NCBI GenBank assembly: GCA_031261705.1
Contig: JAISJD010000008.1
Coordinates: 1-64,000, forward strand
Origin: Lactobacillales bacterium
Lineage (GTDB): Bacteria; Bacillota; Bacilli; Lactobacillales; Streptococcaceae
Direction of reading: 5' to 3'
Length of the DNA stretch: 64,000 nucleotides
Under the pieces are notes generated by a model. It was not told the origin of the DNA. It was given only the letters and a program-made list of their open reading frames with translations, and made no database searches. The translations under genes and the position numbers were made by a program. Shown here piece by piece: positions 49,786 through 59,334 of the stretch. Position 1 is the first letter of the stretch, and each line of letters starts with the position of its first letter.

Positions 49786-50076
49786 TCATAGAATCAATGT
49801 ATCCGTTACATCAAAACTTGTATCTACACCATAATACTCTATTTTATTTTTATAGTGATTTCCTAATCGATAAAAACGTAAACTGTCCGAATTATTATCA
49901 ATAATTTGAAGCATTTTTTCTTTCACTTCTCGAAATTTTGCCTCATCAATGTGACATTCAAACACTGAATTTTGTACTCTTTGCCCATAATTTACACATT
50001 CTTTAGCAATTTTTCTAAGTCGGCTTCGACCTTCTTTTGTTTCAGTATTTACGTCATAACATATTAACACTAACAT
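49786..50076 (-). CDS. cas2: CRISPR-associated endoribonuclease/adaptation protein Cas2
   Basis: The 96-residue protein has the ferredoxin-like start MLVLICYDVNTETKEG with the conserved Asp8, and forms the core of the Cas1-Cas2 integration complex. The length is normal for type I-C. It follows cas1 by 7 bp and is the last cas gene before the leader. Confidence 0.95.
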   Translation of the reverse strand: MLVLICYDVNTETKEGRSRLRKIAKECVNYGQRVQNSVFECHIDEAKFREVKEKMLQIIDNNSDSLRFYRLGNHYKNKIEYYGVDTSFDVTDTLIL

Positions 50077-50083
50077 TTTTAAC

Positions 50084-51121
50084 CTACTTCCATAAAAATG
50101 GTGGGTACTCCTCTAAATCTCCTCTAAGATGTCTGGCTAAAAGCAAACTCTGTACATATGGTACTAATCCCCAAGAAATTTTTTCTTTTAAAAATGGATG
50201 AGTGAGTTCTTCTTGTTTCTTTTTCTGCCAAGCTGATATTATTTTTTTACGTGTTTCATCTTTCATTAGAATCGCACCATTATCTTGTTTAACAAAATCC
50301 GAAGCACAAACTTGCTTGTTATTAATCATTGTTATAACAAATCTATCAGCTAAAGGTGCTCTAAGCTCCTCCATTAAATCCAATGCTAAAGACCTTCTGC
50401 CTGGTCTATCTTTATGCATAAAACCTACAAATGGGTCTAAGCCAACGCTGGATAATGCTGAAGCAACATCGTTCGATAAAATTGTATAAATGAACGATAA
50501 CATAGCATTTACATTATCAAGTGGAGGTCTTTTCGTACGCCCTTTAAAATAAAAGTCATGCTTATTACTTAAAATCAACTCATCAAAAACCTCAAAATAC
50601 TGGGAAGCAACTTTTCCCTCTATCCCTCTTAATGTATCTAATTCCACATTTTCGGTAGAGTAAAGAAATTGAATGCTCTCCTTTATTAATTGAGATTTCT
50701 TTTTTAAGTTTTCTACATCTACTCTTAAAGGATAATCTCTACAAGTCCGCTCAATAACAAAACGACTATTATAAAATTTACCAACCAACATATTTTTCGC
50801 AATTTTTGAGCATTGTTCTTCATTTTCAGAAAGAATAAATTGTTTTTTTCTAAGATAAACACTTCCCGTTTCTTCTCCCACAACATTTGCCAAAAAGCGA
50901 CCATTTGGCGTAGCAAAAGTTAATGAAATTCCTCGCTTTGCACAAGCACCCATTAAAGCGGGACTTGCTCCTAAATAACTAAAGGAAACAATGCTTTCTA
51001 AGTTATGAAGTGGCACACGTGTCTTAAATTCTTCTTCTTGTTTAACAATAATATTTTCCCCGTCTAAAGATAGATAGGTTTTAGGGTTCACGATATATAA
51101 CGTATTCAAAAGTTTTCTCAA
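50084..51121 (-). CDS. cas1: CRISPR integrase Cas1
   Basis: Cas1 is the metal-dependent integrase that inserts new spacers. The 345-residue type I-C form has the catalytic Glu in RGIEGKVAS, His in GFMHKDRPGR and Asp in SLALDLMEELR. Its start overlaps the cas4 stop (ATGA), and it precedes cas2 by 7 bp. All active-site residues are present, and the array contains many spacers, so adaptation was probably functional. Confidence 0.96.
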   Translation of the reverse strand: MRKLLNTLYIVNPKTYLSLDGENIIVKQEEEFKTRVPLHNLESIVSFSYLGASPALMGACAKRGISLTFATPNGRFLANVVGEETGSVYLRKKQFILSENEEQCSKIAKNMLVGKFYNSRFVIERTCRDYPLRVDVENLKKKSQLIKESIQFLYSTENVELDTLRGIEGKVASQYFEVFDELILSNKHDFYFKGRTKRPPLDNVNAMLSFIYTILSNDVASALSSVGLDPFVGFMHKDRPGRRSLALDLMEELRAPLADRFVITMINNKQVCASDFVKQDNGAILMKDETRKKIISAWQKKKQEELTHPFLKEKISWGLVPYVQSLLLARHLRGDLEEYPPFLWK

Positions 51122-51780
51122 TCGTCCACCAAACTTTCTCTAATATACTCACTAACAGAATTTGCACTGGGCATTTTAGGTAAACAAATATTTTGAAGAG
51201 AACAGGACTGACAAGATTTCCTCCATTTGACACGTGGGGTATATCCACGATTGTAATATTCATTCATCTCACAAAGCATGGAAAGAACTTCTTCTCTTAG
51301 TTCATCCGTCAATTTCACAACTTCTCTTCTTCTTGGCTCTCCATAGTAAATCGCCGCTTCTTTGATTTTGTCACACAACAACATTTCTTCTAGGCAGATG
51401 GCTTGCCCACAAAGTTGCAAACGATCACAATCATTTACTTTTGATTTCCCTCGTTTATACTCTACTGGGTAGGGGCTCCATAATCCTCTATGCCCAGCAA
51501 TATTCACTCCGTTATTATCTTTATAAAATTCTACTACATCGCATTTTCCTACAACGCTTAAATTATGCGAGATAATATTCATCTCATGAGTAATAATTCT
51601 GTCTTTTCGCTTTTCAATTTTTAATGGATTATGGGCATTTTTATGCATAATCTGACCGTCAACCGTCAATAAATTTTCTTCCCATTGATTTTCAATATGA
51701 ATGAGCGCCCATTGACGCTTGCAAAAAGAAAAATGTTGAATCCCAGAAAGCATTAGATAATCTTCCACTAGCTTTTCCAT
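51118..51780 (-). CDS. cas4: CRISPR-associated exonuclease Cas4
   Basis: Cas4 trims prespacers and helps choose those with the right PAM and orientation. The 220-residue protein has the four iron-sulfur Cys residues (one in HFSFCKRQW near residue 20 and three in CQSCSLQNIC near 193-202) and the RecB-like nuclease motif (GKCDVVEF, PVEYKRGK). It lies 4 bp after cas7 and overlaps cas1 by 4 bases. Presence of cas4 next to cas1 is typical of type I-C. Confidence 0.95.
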   Translation of the reverse strand: MEKLVEDYLMLSGIQHFSFCKRQWALIHIENQWEENLLTVDGQIMHKNAHNPLKIEKRKDRIITHEMNIISHNLSVVGKCDVVEFYKDNNGVNIAGHRGLWSPYPVEYKRGKSKVNDCDRLQLCGQAICLEEMLLCDKIKEAAIYYGEPRRREVVKLTDELREEVLSMLCEMNEYYNRGYTPRVKWRKSCQSCSLQNICLPKMPSANSVSEYIRESLVDD

Positions 51781-51784
51781 AGAC

Positions 51785-52612
51785 CTATTTAATACATTCT
51801 TCGTATTTCAAACCTTCTAATTCCTTAATTGTATAAACGCCGTCAGGTTCAACAGTTAAACTACCATGAACTTTAGCACTTGAATATTGTCCAGCCGCTG
51901 AATCATGCTCCCACCAAATCACTTGTTCTACCCACATACTCCCAGCGGGTCTGGCACTACTTTCATCGTTTTCAAATAATGTTGACAGTGATTTCTTAAT
52001 AAGTACTGCATCTTCGTTAGAAAAGTCAGTTTTTGAAGCTAACTGTGTATTAATCGAACCATAAGTAACATAAAATCCTTTATCTACACGATGTTTCATC
52101 CCCATAGTATCAGAAGCTTTTCTGCCATCTTCCGTTTCTTCCCCGTTCACACTCTTAGTAATCTGAATACTTTCAATATCTATTGGTTCAATCGAAAAAG
52201 CACTTTGAACCGACACAGGTCCACGAACACCTATTGAAATCCCTTTGCTTTCTTTTGAACTAAAAGCAAATACTTGTCCAAACGAACGAACATCTAACCA
52301 ATTCTCACAAAGTTTCTTGCTTAATAAAACTTCATCACCCTTTACTCCTTTATCAAGAGAACTGATAAATTGTTTATATCTACCAGATAAACTGTTTTGT
52401 CCATCGTCGCTTCGGTCATTACTTTGCACAAAAATTGCTTGACCGAGATCTTGAAGTCTATTTCTGATTTTACGCTTGATTGCAACATCTGAAATCTCTC
52501 CTAAACCATCATAATTTTGGCGAGGACGATTTCCATTTAAAGGGTCTCCATTAGGATTGGCATTCTTTACACCAATAATTACCGCAAAATCAATTTTATT
52601 TGTTAAACTCAT
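51785..52612 (-). CDS. cas7: Type I-C Cascade backbone protein Cas7
   Basis: Cas7 (Csd2) subunits coat the crRNA and form the backbone of the type I-C interference complex. The 275-residue protein has the RRM-type start IDFAVIIGVKNANPNGDP, with the Asn-Pro-Asn-Gly-Asp signature of the family, and the later RGPVSVQSAF segment. Its start overlaps the cas8c stop (ATGA), so the two are translated together. Confidence 0.95.
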   Translation of the reverse strand: MSLTNKIDFAVIIGVKNANPNGDPLNGNRPRQNYDGLGEISDVAIKRKIRNRLQDLGQAIFVQSNDRSDDGQNSLSGRYKQFISSLDKGVKGDEVLLSKKLCENWLDVRSFGQVFAFSSKESKGISIGVRGPVSVQSAFSIEPIDIESIQITKSVNGEETEDGRKASDTMGMKHRVDKGFYVTYGSINTQLASKTDFSNEDAVLIKKSLSTLFENDESSARPAGSMWVEQVIWWEHDSAAGQYSSAKVHGSLTVEPDGVYTIKELEGLKYEECIK

Positions 52613-54441
52613 TTTTCTTCCTCCACTTGTGCTTTATTTTTTGATAATTTTTTTACTTCTTCTTTAATCCACATCTTTTCACACGAGTATCCTAGTAAAT
52701 AAGTTCCATCTAAGGCTTCATTTTTCTTAAATTCATCAACACTAGGAAACATATTTTTTATTTCTTCCATCTCCGCATAAGCAATATTAGTGCTTTCTTG
52801 CCCTTTTAATCTTTGAGTATAAGGAACTAAAGCCTCTTCAATAATTTGCCACGTTTTGAATGGTTTTCGAGAAAAAGCATTCATATATCTCATCGCAATT
52901 GTCGAGCGTTTAATCCCCGCCTTGTAATTAATATAACTTTCAAACCTATCTGCTGCTCCCAAAAGACGCCCATATAAATAAGCTCTTTCTGTATTGTCTC
53001 TTTCTAAACTCAATCCATACACCTCTTTCTCATATTTTCTTACTAACGCGCAAGTTACATTAACAAGCTCGTCAAAATTGCCTTCATAAGCTTGTGGTGC
53101 AGAGGCTCTTCTGACAGCAGAATGAACATAATCTCTCGGAATAGCCTCCCCATCAAAAATACAATGAATTAGTCGTTCTCTTGCATTTTTTTTCAGCTTT
53201 TCGTAACCCTCATCATTTTCTCCTTTAGGCTTTCCATAAACTGCTTGAATAATACTATCTACACTTGGTGTTTTAATATAGATATGATCATCATGTTTTT
53301 CATCCGTATAAGTAAAATTGAATTTACAAGTTCCATGCCAATCAGCGATTTTTTCTAAATAATCCTCGTTATCTAGTTCTTGATAATATTTCACAGAAAG
53401 TCGTCCAGTCGTTGCAGCATCTAAAATCACAATTGCCGTCTTTTTATGCTGGGTTAAAGCTTTAGATTCTTTGCCTAACAAAATAGCTTTCTTTAATGCT
53501 TCGGCAAAATCCTTCCCCGTTTCCACGCTTGCAATTTTATCTTCCGACGAATTTTCTTGTAAGGCACTCAATAACTCTAACAAATTTTTGCTATCCTTTA
53601 ATGGATTCACAATTTTCATTTCGTTTTTATTTTGTTCAATTTCATACGTGATGATTACTTGTTTGCCACAAGTAATGCCTCTATCTCGAATTAAAAAGCG
53701 TAGAAACTGATGGGCTTTTTGACTACTATCATACCCAATAGATAGCGCTTCCTCTGGCTTTGCAAACATCCCTCTATAAGTATAATTTGAACTATCATTA
53801 GCAGAAATTAACTTAGCATTTCCACTACCATTTGATATTTTTTTCGGATGTATTTTCGCAGTAGTTTGTATCTCACCCGTGATAAAATCTAAACGATTTC
53901 CTTCCTGTTTCTTAGACAGATAGTAGCTATGCCAAGCTTGGAACATCTCTTTATTTTTCCAGGTTTTCGTCTGATTCTCACCGGGAATTTGAACTTCAAA
54001 TAAAATATTCGTTTTTCCTTTTAGATTGATGTTACTTAAATCCTCTTTCAGATTTCTTTTATACATGTAGGAATAAATAGCTTTAATTTGTGTCGTGGCA
54101 AAGTCACTTTCCGCAAATTCTTTTAGCTGTTCAATATACGCCTCAAACTTTTTTCCACTCCCTGAAAGGTAATCATATTGGTCATAAATTGGGTGTGGGC
54201 AAATGCCACTTGAACGCCCCATACTTTCTTCTGTCACGGGAAAAACAATATTCGTAAGTGACTCATCTTTTTTCTTTTTGTCTATTTTACCAACTTCTAA
54301 AAAGTTTCCTTCTCCGTCAATTTTAACAATTAAAATGTCTTCCCTATTATTTGAAATAGAGGTAGTTGATAACGGAAACTCTTTTGCCAACTCCTTAGCA
54401 TTGGCATCGTAACTTTTAACTAAACTTTGCCAAAAGCTCAT
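52609..54441 (-). CDS. cas8c: Type I-C Cascade large subunit Cas8c
   Basis: Cas8c (Csd1) is the large subunit that recognises the PAM and recruits Cas3. In type I-C an internal start often yields a small Cas11-like subunit from the C-terminal part. The 610-residue protein fits family length and has the FWQSLVKSYD start and the AYLYGRLLGAADRFES-type C-terminal helix region. It overlaps cas5 and cas7 by 4 bases each. An internal start for Cas11c in the last 120-130 codons is expected from the family; I have not identified it. Confidence 0.94.
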   Translation of the reverse strand: MSFWQSLVKSYDANAKELAKEFPLSTTSISNNREDILIVKIDGEGNFLEVGKIDKKKKDESLTNIVFPVTEESMGRSSGICPHPIYDQYDYLSGSGKKFEAYIEQLKEFAESDFATTQIKAIYSYMYKRNLKEDLSNINLKGKTNILFEVQIPGENQTKTWKNKEMFQAWHSYYLSKKQEGNRLDFITGEIQTTAKIHPKKISNGSGNAKLISANDSSNYTYRGMFAKPEEALSIGYDSSQKAHQFLRFLIRDRGITCGKQVIITYEIEQNKNEMKIVNPLKDSKNLLELLSALQENSSEDKIASVETGKDFAEALKKAILLGKESKALTQHKKTAIVILDAATTGRLSVKYYQELDNEDYLEKIADWHGTCKFNFTYTDEKHDDHIYIKTPSVDSIIQAVYGKPKGENDEGYEKLKKNARERLIHCIFDGEAIPRDYVHSAVRRASAPQAYEGNFDELVNVTCALVRKYEKEVYGLSLERDNTERAYLYGRLLGAADRFESYINYKAGIKRSTIAMRYMNAFSRKPFKTWQIIEEALVPYTQRLKGQESTNIAYAEMEEIKNMFPSVDEFKKNEALDGTYLLGYSCEKMWIKEEVKKLSKNKAQVEEEK

Positions 54442-55169
54442 CCAAGATCACCTACTTTCAGATTATCATCAGTAAGAGAAGAGAAATTTCTATTGTCAAT
54501 AAATTCTTTTGCTTTCTGTTTACGAATAAACTTCACTATGGAACAGGCAGTAGGTGGTATAAACTCAATCACCCCATCTATCATTTTTGGTTGCCAAAAC
54601 CGAGTTTCTAGCTTCTCTTCACCCGTCTCATCTGGATAGTTAAACCCATGAAACATGGTACCAAACGAAAGCTCCCCATAATTATCGTAAAAGCCGTCTC
54701 CTCTTCCAAACTTACATGGAACGACATAGCCTTGACATTCCCTAGTGCCGAGGAAAATATCTCTACGTCCTCCTGTTTCAATCTTTCTTTTTGCCATCTG
54801 ATGATGTTTATTTTCATTTCTATCATGCGCTAATTGAGGACGGTTTTCGTTGAACTCAAAATGAGCTAAAACCTGATAACGTACATCACTCAAATAAGTA
54901 TAATAAGATAGGTCATTCCCCCTGCTCATTTTGATCGGTCGGATGCCTTTTGCTTGAGTGACTATCTTATTCATTACTCGAATTTTGTCAATATACCAAA
55001 TAATCGTTGGCTTCCAATAAACGCTTTCTAAAATTCCTTTGATTGCCTGATAAGTCGGTACCTGATAACTCATTTTTTCTCCACCAACACGAGTCACGGG
55101 GTCTGAAAATAAAGCGTATTTCCCGTAAACTTCAAATTCAACACTATTTCGTTTTTTTAAATCATTCAT
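54438..55169 (-). CDS. cas5c: Type I-C crRNA endonuclease and Cascade subunit Cas5c
   Basis: In type I-C, which lacks Cas6, Cas5c cuts the pre-crRNA and holds the 5' handle. The 243-residue protein begins MNDLKKRNSVEFEVYGKYAL; I choose this start at 55169 because GGAGAGAGG lies just upstream. The ENKHHQM segment (about residue 115) contains the Lys-His pair that matches the catalytic positions of studied Cas5c enzymes; the RDIFLGTRECQGYV stretch is also typical. It lies 28 bp after cas3 and overlaps cas8c. Confidence 0.94.
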   Translation of the reverse strand: MNDLKKRNSVEFEVYGKYALFSDPVTRVGGEKMSYQVPTYQAIKGILESVYWKPTIIWYIDKIRVMNKIVTQAKGIRPIKMSRGNDLSYYTYLSDVRYQVLAHFEFNENRPQLAHDRNENKHHQMAKRKIETGGRRDIFLGTRECQGYVVPCKFGRGDGFYDNYGELSFGTMFHGFNYPDETGEEKLETRFWQPKMIDGVIEFIPPTACSIVKFIRKQKAKEFIDNRNFSSLTDDNLKVGDLG

Positions 55170-55197
55170 TTCCTCTCTCCTTTCCGTTTTAATACAT

Positions 55198-57546
55198 TCA
55201 ATTTTCAACATTCTTATCGGAAATTACTCCTAATTCATCATTATAATTTGATTTATCTATGGAATAAAATCCCTCATTCACAACCCAAATTGCATGCTCT
55301 TTCTCTAATTTTTTTAAAATACATTCATGTAGTGAAACACTATACCTCTGTAATTTTCGTAAAACAGCTTTCTTTTTTGAAAAGTCGTTAGCAGATAATT
55401 TTTCATAATTATAGATTAACTTTTCTGCCTCTTCATTATAAGGAACTACCACTGAAAATTGATTCTTATCAATGACAAAAAAATTGTCCGAGGCCTCTTT
55501 AAACGCAGAAGGTAAACCTTCAAATTTTTGTCTCGTTATATCTTTATAAGCTTTACACTTTTCCGGATTATCAGAAAGTAATCTATAAATCGTTTTTCCT
55601 TTATCTGTACCAGGCAATAGATAATCTAGCTCGTTGTCCTCCTCATGACCGAAAAAATAATAATTGTAATACTGCTCTAAGCATTCCTTTGATAAAAAGT
55701 CTTTCCCTTTCTTTTCCCGAAAAATCCTTGAACAACCGTCCTTTCCTGACTCTATTTCAGGTAAACGAGATAAGTTTTCACCTTTCATAGTAATGACAAA
55801 AACCTCTCTTGTTCCCTCAAATTCTCCACTACGATTACAACGTCCAGCCGCTTGAACGATGTTGTCTAATCCCGCTTTTGCCCGAATCACACATTCAAAG
55901 GATACATCCACCCCAGCTTCGACTAGTTGAGTTGAAATCAAAACAATCGGAGTGTCACTTTCTTTAAGATTTTTCTTCACTTGTTCCAACACATTCATTC
56001 TGTGCGCTGGACACAGTGATGTACTCAAAAAGAAAACTTTACTAGAAGTATACTTTTGGGTCTCCTTAAATACTGATTCAGCCTGTGTCTTTGTGTTAAA
56101 TATAGCTAAAGTGTTTTTCTTTTCACCCACTTGTTTTTCGATAAATTCAGCAAGTGACGCAGGTGTGTAAGGAATAGCTGTCTGGTCAACAATTTCAGTT
56201 CTTCTAAAAATTTCCTGTTCTTCCTCAGATAGCTCAACCAAATCGGGATATTCAGATAACACGATTGGACGTTTCACTTTATCTAAAATAGGCTGTGTTG
56301 CAGTACAAAGTAAAATAGTTGAATTTGCTATCTGATTCAAGAAGTTAATTGCTAAATTAAATAAATGTGTACATTTCACTGGTAGAGCTTGAACCTCGTC
56401 AAAAATCAGCACACTATTTGCCATATTATGAAATTTTCGTAAATCTGTTCCTTTATTTGAATAAATCGTTTCTAAAAATTGAACCATTGTCGTTAGGATA
56501 ATCGGAGCATCCCATGAAGAAGTTAAAAGTCGATAATTATCATTATCTTTTTTATTTTCTGGCCGCAATACATTCGAGTGATGTTCTAAAATATAATCTT
56601 CTTGATAATCCAACGCTTCCTTTATACTTTTAGCCGTCTGGTCCAATACAGAAAGATAAGGAACAATATAGATAATATGGTCTTTCTCCATCCTCTTAGC
56701 ATGATTTATTGCAAAACGTAAGCTTGACAACGTTTTTCCACCACCAGTCGGAACACTTAACTGATAAATACCTGTTGAAGTTGTCTTTCCTTTTTCAAAG
56801 CATTGATTAGATATTTTTTTCCGCATACGATCTAATTTGTTCTCAGTAGTATATTTTGACAAATAATTCTCCAATTTTGGAATCAAAGTGTTCCAGATTC
56901 TTTTTGGTGTTTGATATTTCCGCTCACGATTCACTCCAAATAAATAAGCACAAGTTCTATCAGCATCAACTAAACCAGAATAAATAGCTTTAGTAATAAG
57001 GTTTAAGTAAAAAAAGAAATCTTTTTGCAACTTTTTATCCCGATAAATTTTCAAAAAAAATTCACCAAATTCCTTCTCGCTTATTTCAAGAAGTTCATTA
57101 AAGTCTACCTCTGAAAATTCGTTTAAAAAACGTTCCTTAGCTATCTCGTATTCAAGTTTTTTCTCATTATTAAAAAGTTTAGAATACATCGGACGTTCTC
57201 CATCGCTATCCGCTCCATCAAGTAACCCTCCATGATGAGCAAATATGGTTTGAGCAATTATTTCTTTCAATAAAACACATGCATTCTGTTCTAATATAAA
57301 TTTTGCACCTTGCTGACTATGAATTGCTCCATTATCTAAATCTTCTCGGATTCTTTCCTGAAAAATATCAGAGTATTTTCCGAAATCGTGCAGCAAACCT
57401 ACAAGAAAACCAATCGTAGGAAGTCCAAATTTTTCAGAACATTTTCCGCTATATTCTGCCACTTCTCGCAAATGATTACGAATGAGTTCTGTTTTCTCAA
57501 CATCATCTGATAATTTTAGTTTTCTGGAAATAAACTCTCGTTCCAT
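55198..57546 (-). CDS. cas3: CRISPR-associated nuclease-helicase Cas3
   Basis: Cas3 unwinds and degrades DNA bound by Cascade. The 782-residue protein has an N-terminal HD nuclease (LLHDFGKYS near 52, FAHHGG near 98) fused to an SF2 helicase with Walker A PTGGGKT, a DEVQ box (LIFDEVQALP), SAT-like LCTATQP and the QAAGRCNRSGE motif. All key parts are present. It is the first gene of the cas operon, with a predicted promoter at 57626-57655. AAAGAGGAACT precedes the start. Confidence 0.96.
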   Translation of the reverse strand: MEREFISRKLKLSDDVEKTELIRNHLREVAEYSGKCSEKFGLPTIGFLVGLLHDFGKYSDIFQERIREDLDNGAIHSQQGAKFILEQNACVLLKEIIAQTIFAHHGGLLDGADSDGERPMYSKLFNNEKKLEYEIAKERFLNEFSEVDFNELLEISEKEFGEFFLKIYRDKKLQKDFFFYLNLITKAIYSGLVDADRTCAYLFGVNRERKYQTPKRIWNTLIPKLENYLSKYTTENKLDRMRKKISNQCFEKGKTTSTGIYQLSVPTGGGKTLSSLRFAINHAKRMEKDHIIYIVPYLSVLDQTAKSIKEALDYQEDYILEHHSNVLRPENKKDNDNYRLLTSSWDAPIILTTMVQFLETIYSNKGTDLRKFHNMANSVLIFDEVQALPVKCTHLFNLAINFLNQIANSTILLCTATQPILDKVKRPIVLSEYPDLVELSEEEQEIFRRTEIVDQTAIPYTPASLAEFIEKQVGEKKNTLAIFNTKTQAESVFKETQKYTSSKVFFLSTSLCPAHRMNVLEQVKKNLKESDTPIVLISTQLVEAGVDVSFECVIRAKAGLDNIVQAAGRCNRSGEFEGTREVFVITMKGENLSRLPEIESGKDGCSRIFREKKGKDFLSKECLEQYYNYYFFGHEEDNELDYLLPGTDKGKTIYRLLSDNPEKCKAYKDITRQKFEGLPSAFKEASDNFFVIDKNQFSVVVPYNEEAEKLIYNYEKLSANDFSKKKAVLRKLQRYSVSLHECILKKLEKEHAIWVVNEGFYSIDKSNYNDELGVISDKNVEN

Positions 57547-57625
57547 AGTTCCTCTTTCCTTCCAATCATCAATATTTTTAAAACAATTTAATTTTTGTCA
57601 AAAAAATCGTTTTCATCTCTCTCTT

Positions 57626-57655
57626 ATTGTACCACTCTTATTTTTAAATTGACTA
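57626..57655 (-). promoter_or_regulatory. Predicted cas operon promoter
   Basis: Minus strand TAGTCA (57655-57650), an 18-base spacer and TACAAT (57631-57626) with TG one base upstream (extended -10). It lies between the terminator of the small upstream gene and cas3. Confidence 0.5.
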
Positions 57656-57687
57656 AAAATTTTTATTAAAAAGAGAAAGAAATTAAA

Positions 57688-57712
57688 GCAGGAGAGAACC
57701 TAATCTCTCTGC
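57688..57712 (-). terminator. Hairpin just behind the small membrane-peptide gene
   Basis: GCAGAGAGA pairs with TCTCTCCTGC with a small offset, then TTTAATTTCTTTC on the minus strand. It begins one base after the stop codon of the 41-codon gene, the compact arrangement common in small toxin or sRNA-like units. Confidence 0.6.
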
Positions 57713-57713
57713 T

Positions 57714-57839
57714 TCATTTTTGACACTTCCATTTTGAGTTTTCGCTTTTCAATTTTGTTAATTTAATTTGGAAGAAAATGTAACAAAAATTCAACAATGA
57801 GATAACAATCGACAGAATTCCAATAACCAACGCTAACAA
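57714..57839 (-). CDS. 41-residue single-pass hydrophobic peptide upstream of cas3
   Basis: This gene is too short for ordinary gene callers. GGAGG (57852-57848) lies eight bases before a TTG at 57839, which starts MLALVIGILSIVISLLNF, then CYIFFQIKL and a charged tail (TKLKSENSKWKCQK). It is a single membrane helix plus a basic end, the layout of Fst/TxpA/holin-like type I toxins and of many small membrane regulators. A hairpin follows one base after the stop. No homologue is recalled, and no antisense promoter was proven. It sits 168 bp before cas3 in the same direction. Confidence 0.55.
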   Translation of the reverse strand: MLALVIGILSIVISLLNFCYIFFQIKLTKLKSENSKWKCQK

Positions 57840-58034
57840 ATTATCCACCTCCAGATGCGTTTTAAATTATAACTTCGTGAATATTGAGGATTTTTATTTT
57901 TATATATCTACAAAGAGGTAATATCACAACGAAAATGAAAGCCAGCCTTTTATGTGGTTTTAAATTAAGTTTTGAAATCTGCCTTCTTCACACTCTAATA
58001 ATTAGAAAATAATAAATCAGCAATAAATTTAAAA

Positions 58035-58067
58035 TCCCTGCTAAATACTCAAAGTATCCAATAGGGA
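58035..58067 (-). terminator. Possible terminator of the glucosaminidase gene
   Basis: TCCCT and AGGGA arms with an inner ATACT/AGTAT stem; TTTTAAATTT follows on the minus strand. Modest stem. Confidence 0.45.
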
Positions 58068-58109
58068 CCAATTAATTTATATTCACTTATTTTTCTAAAA
58101 CGAGTAATT

Positions 58110-58994
58110 TTAAACATTCAAAACTGTACCAATCAAAATATTATAATCAGTCAAATTATTCATTGTCATAAGCTGCTCTAGCGTCAATCCATAATATTGA
58201 GCAATATCCCAAAGTGTATCTCCACTAACAACCGTATGCGTTCCTGCTGTTGCATTTGCCGAAGCTGAAACATCTATTCCAGTGGCTTGACTTACTTGAT
58301 TATACTCCGCCTCATAGCTCGCTTGTGAATCTGGTGCTAAATAAGAGGGTGTATCATACATTGTTAAACCGTATTTTTCAATAATACTATTCAACTTGTA
58401 GCTGTAATTGGGATCCGTTGCATAAGTACCTGTTAGCCAAGCAGTAGCATCCTGATAACTAATTGTATTACGTTTCCAAACTCCGGAATAATGATAAGTA
58501 TCATTAAATGAAGTCGTCATCAATACATTTGCTTGGTCAACAATTGCTTCCCAATAAGAATTGTATTGTCTAAACGGTTGCAGCATCTGAACCCAATTCC
58601 CATTGAGATATTCCAATGTAGAAAATTGAACTGATTGCCCGCGATAACTTCCTTTCACTCCAAAAAGATTGTAATAGGGCGCTTGAGCCAATTCAGAATT
58701 ACCAAAATTACTTTCTAATAACGCCTGAGCAATCATTACTGAAGCATATAAATCATTGGCATCAGCAACTTGAGAGGCGATAGGCGCAATCCTAGCGATA
58801 AAAGATTCAACATTCATATATGTAGGTGTTTGACTTTCTAATTCTTCCGCACTAGCATGTGTAGGTGCAATATTGGCAAGAATTGGTCCAGCAAGTAAAG
58901 CTGTACTCAAAAGGGGCAAGGTTGCTTTTTTTATTCTATTGCGTTGAGCGTCCTCTTCTGCTTGATGTCGTTTTGCCCTTGTTGTATGATTCAT
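58110..58994 (-). CDS. Secreted N-acetylglucosaminidase with LysM domain
   Basis: This 294-residue cell-wall hydrolase starts at 58994 (MNHTTRAKRHQ) behind AGGAGGATAC. A basic N-terminus and hydrophobic segment (about 23-50) form a signal peptide. A glucosaminidase (GH73-type) domain follows (about 58-210), with the likely catalytic Glu in AQALLESNFG and the conserved YNLFGVKGSYRG. The C-terminus is one LysM module (HTVVSGDTLWDIAQYYGL), which binds peptidoglycan. It resembles the enterococcal AtlA-type autolysins but is small. It probably acts in cell separation or wall turnover. Confidence 0.88.
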   Translation of the reverse strand: MNHTTRAKRHQAEEDAQRNRIKKATLPLLSTALLAGPILANIAPTHASAEELESQTPTYMNVESFIARIAPIASQVADANDLYASVMIAQALLESNFGNSELAQAPYYNLFGVKGSYRGQSVQFSTLEYLNGNWVQMLQPFRQYNSYWEAIVDQANVLMTTSFNDTYHYSGVWKRNTISYQDATAWLTGTYATDPNYSYKLNSIIEKYGLTMYDTPSYLAPDSQASYEAEYNQVSQATGIDVSASANATAGTHTVVSGDTLWDIAQYYGLTLEQLMTMNNLTDYNILIGTVLNV

Positions 58995-59288
58995 AGACGT
59001 ATCCTCCTGACTATTTTCCAATAGATTATAAATAATATTCGATAATTTAATTTTACAAGATTTGATATTTTAATACAAACTGTTACAACCGACTTTCAAT
59101 CTTTTAAACGTTCTGTAATATAATTTCATGATTTCTTCTCTATTTTATATTTAATTTTCTTGAACCTTTGAATTTATCAGATCTAATCCAAAACCTTTTA
59201 AAAGCTTCTGTATTTTAATAAACCACCATTATATTACATTTAGATGTTTAAATACCTAAAACTGAAACTTTTAAAAAACTTTAATAAA
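58995..59288. other. AT-rich intergenic region between transketolase and glucosaminidase genes
   Basis: No coding signal. It must contain the glucosaminidase promoter on the minus strand; I cannot place it with confidence. Confidence 0.4.
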
Positions 59289-59325
59289 AAATTGCCTATT
59301 CTAGAATGAGAAGAATAGACAATTT
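59289..59325 (-). terminator. Transketolase terminator
   Basis: Fourteen-bp arms with one G-T mismatch pair (AAATTGTCTATTCT and partner) and a 9-base loop, followed on the minus strand by TTTTTTATT, 10 bp past the tkt stop. Confidence 0.85.
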
Positions 59326-59334
59326 CAAGATTAT

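Noticed and set aside
56380-56430. DEVQ in place of DEAH/DEVH in Cas3
   Set aside because: Variation at the last position of this helicase box is common in Cas3, and the other motifs are intact, so it is not a defect.
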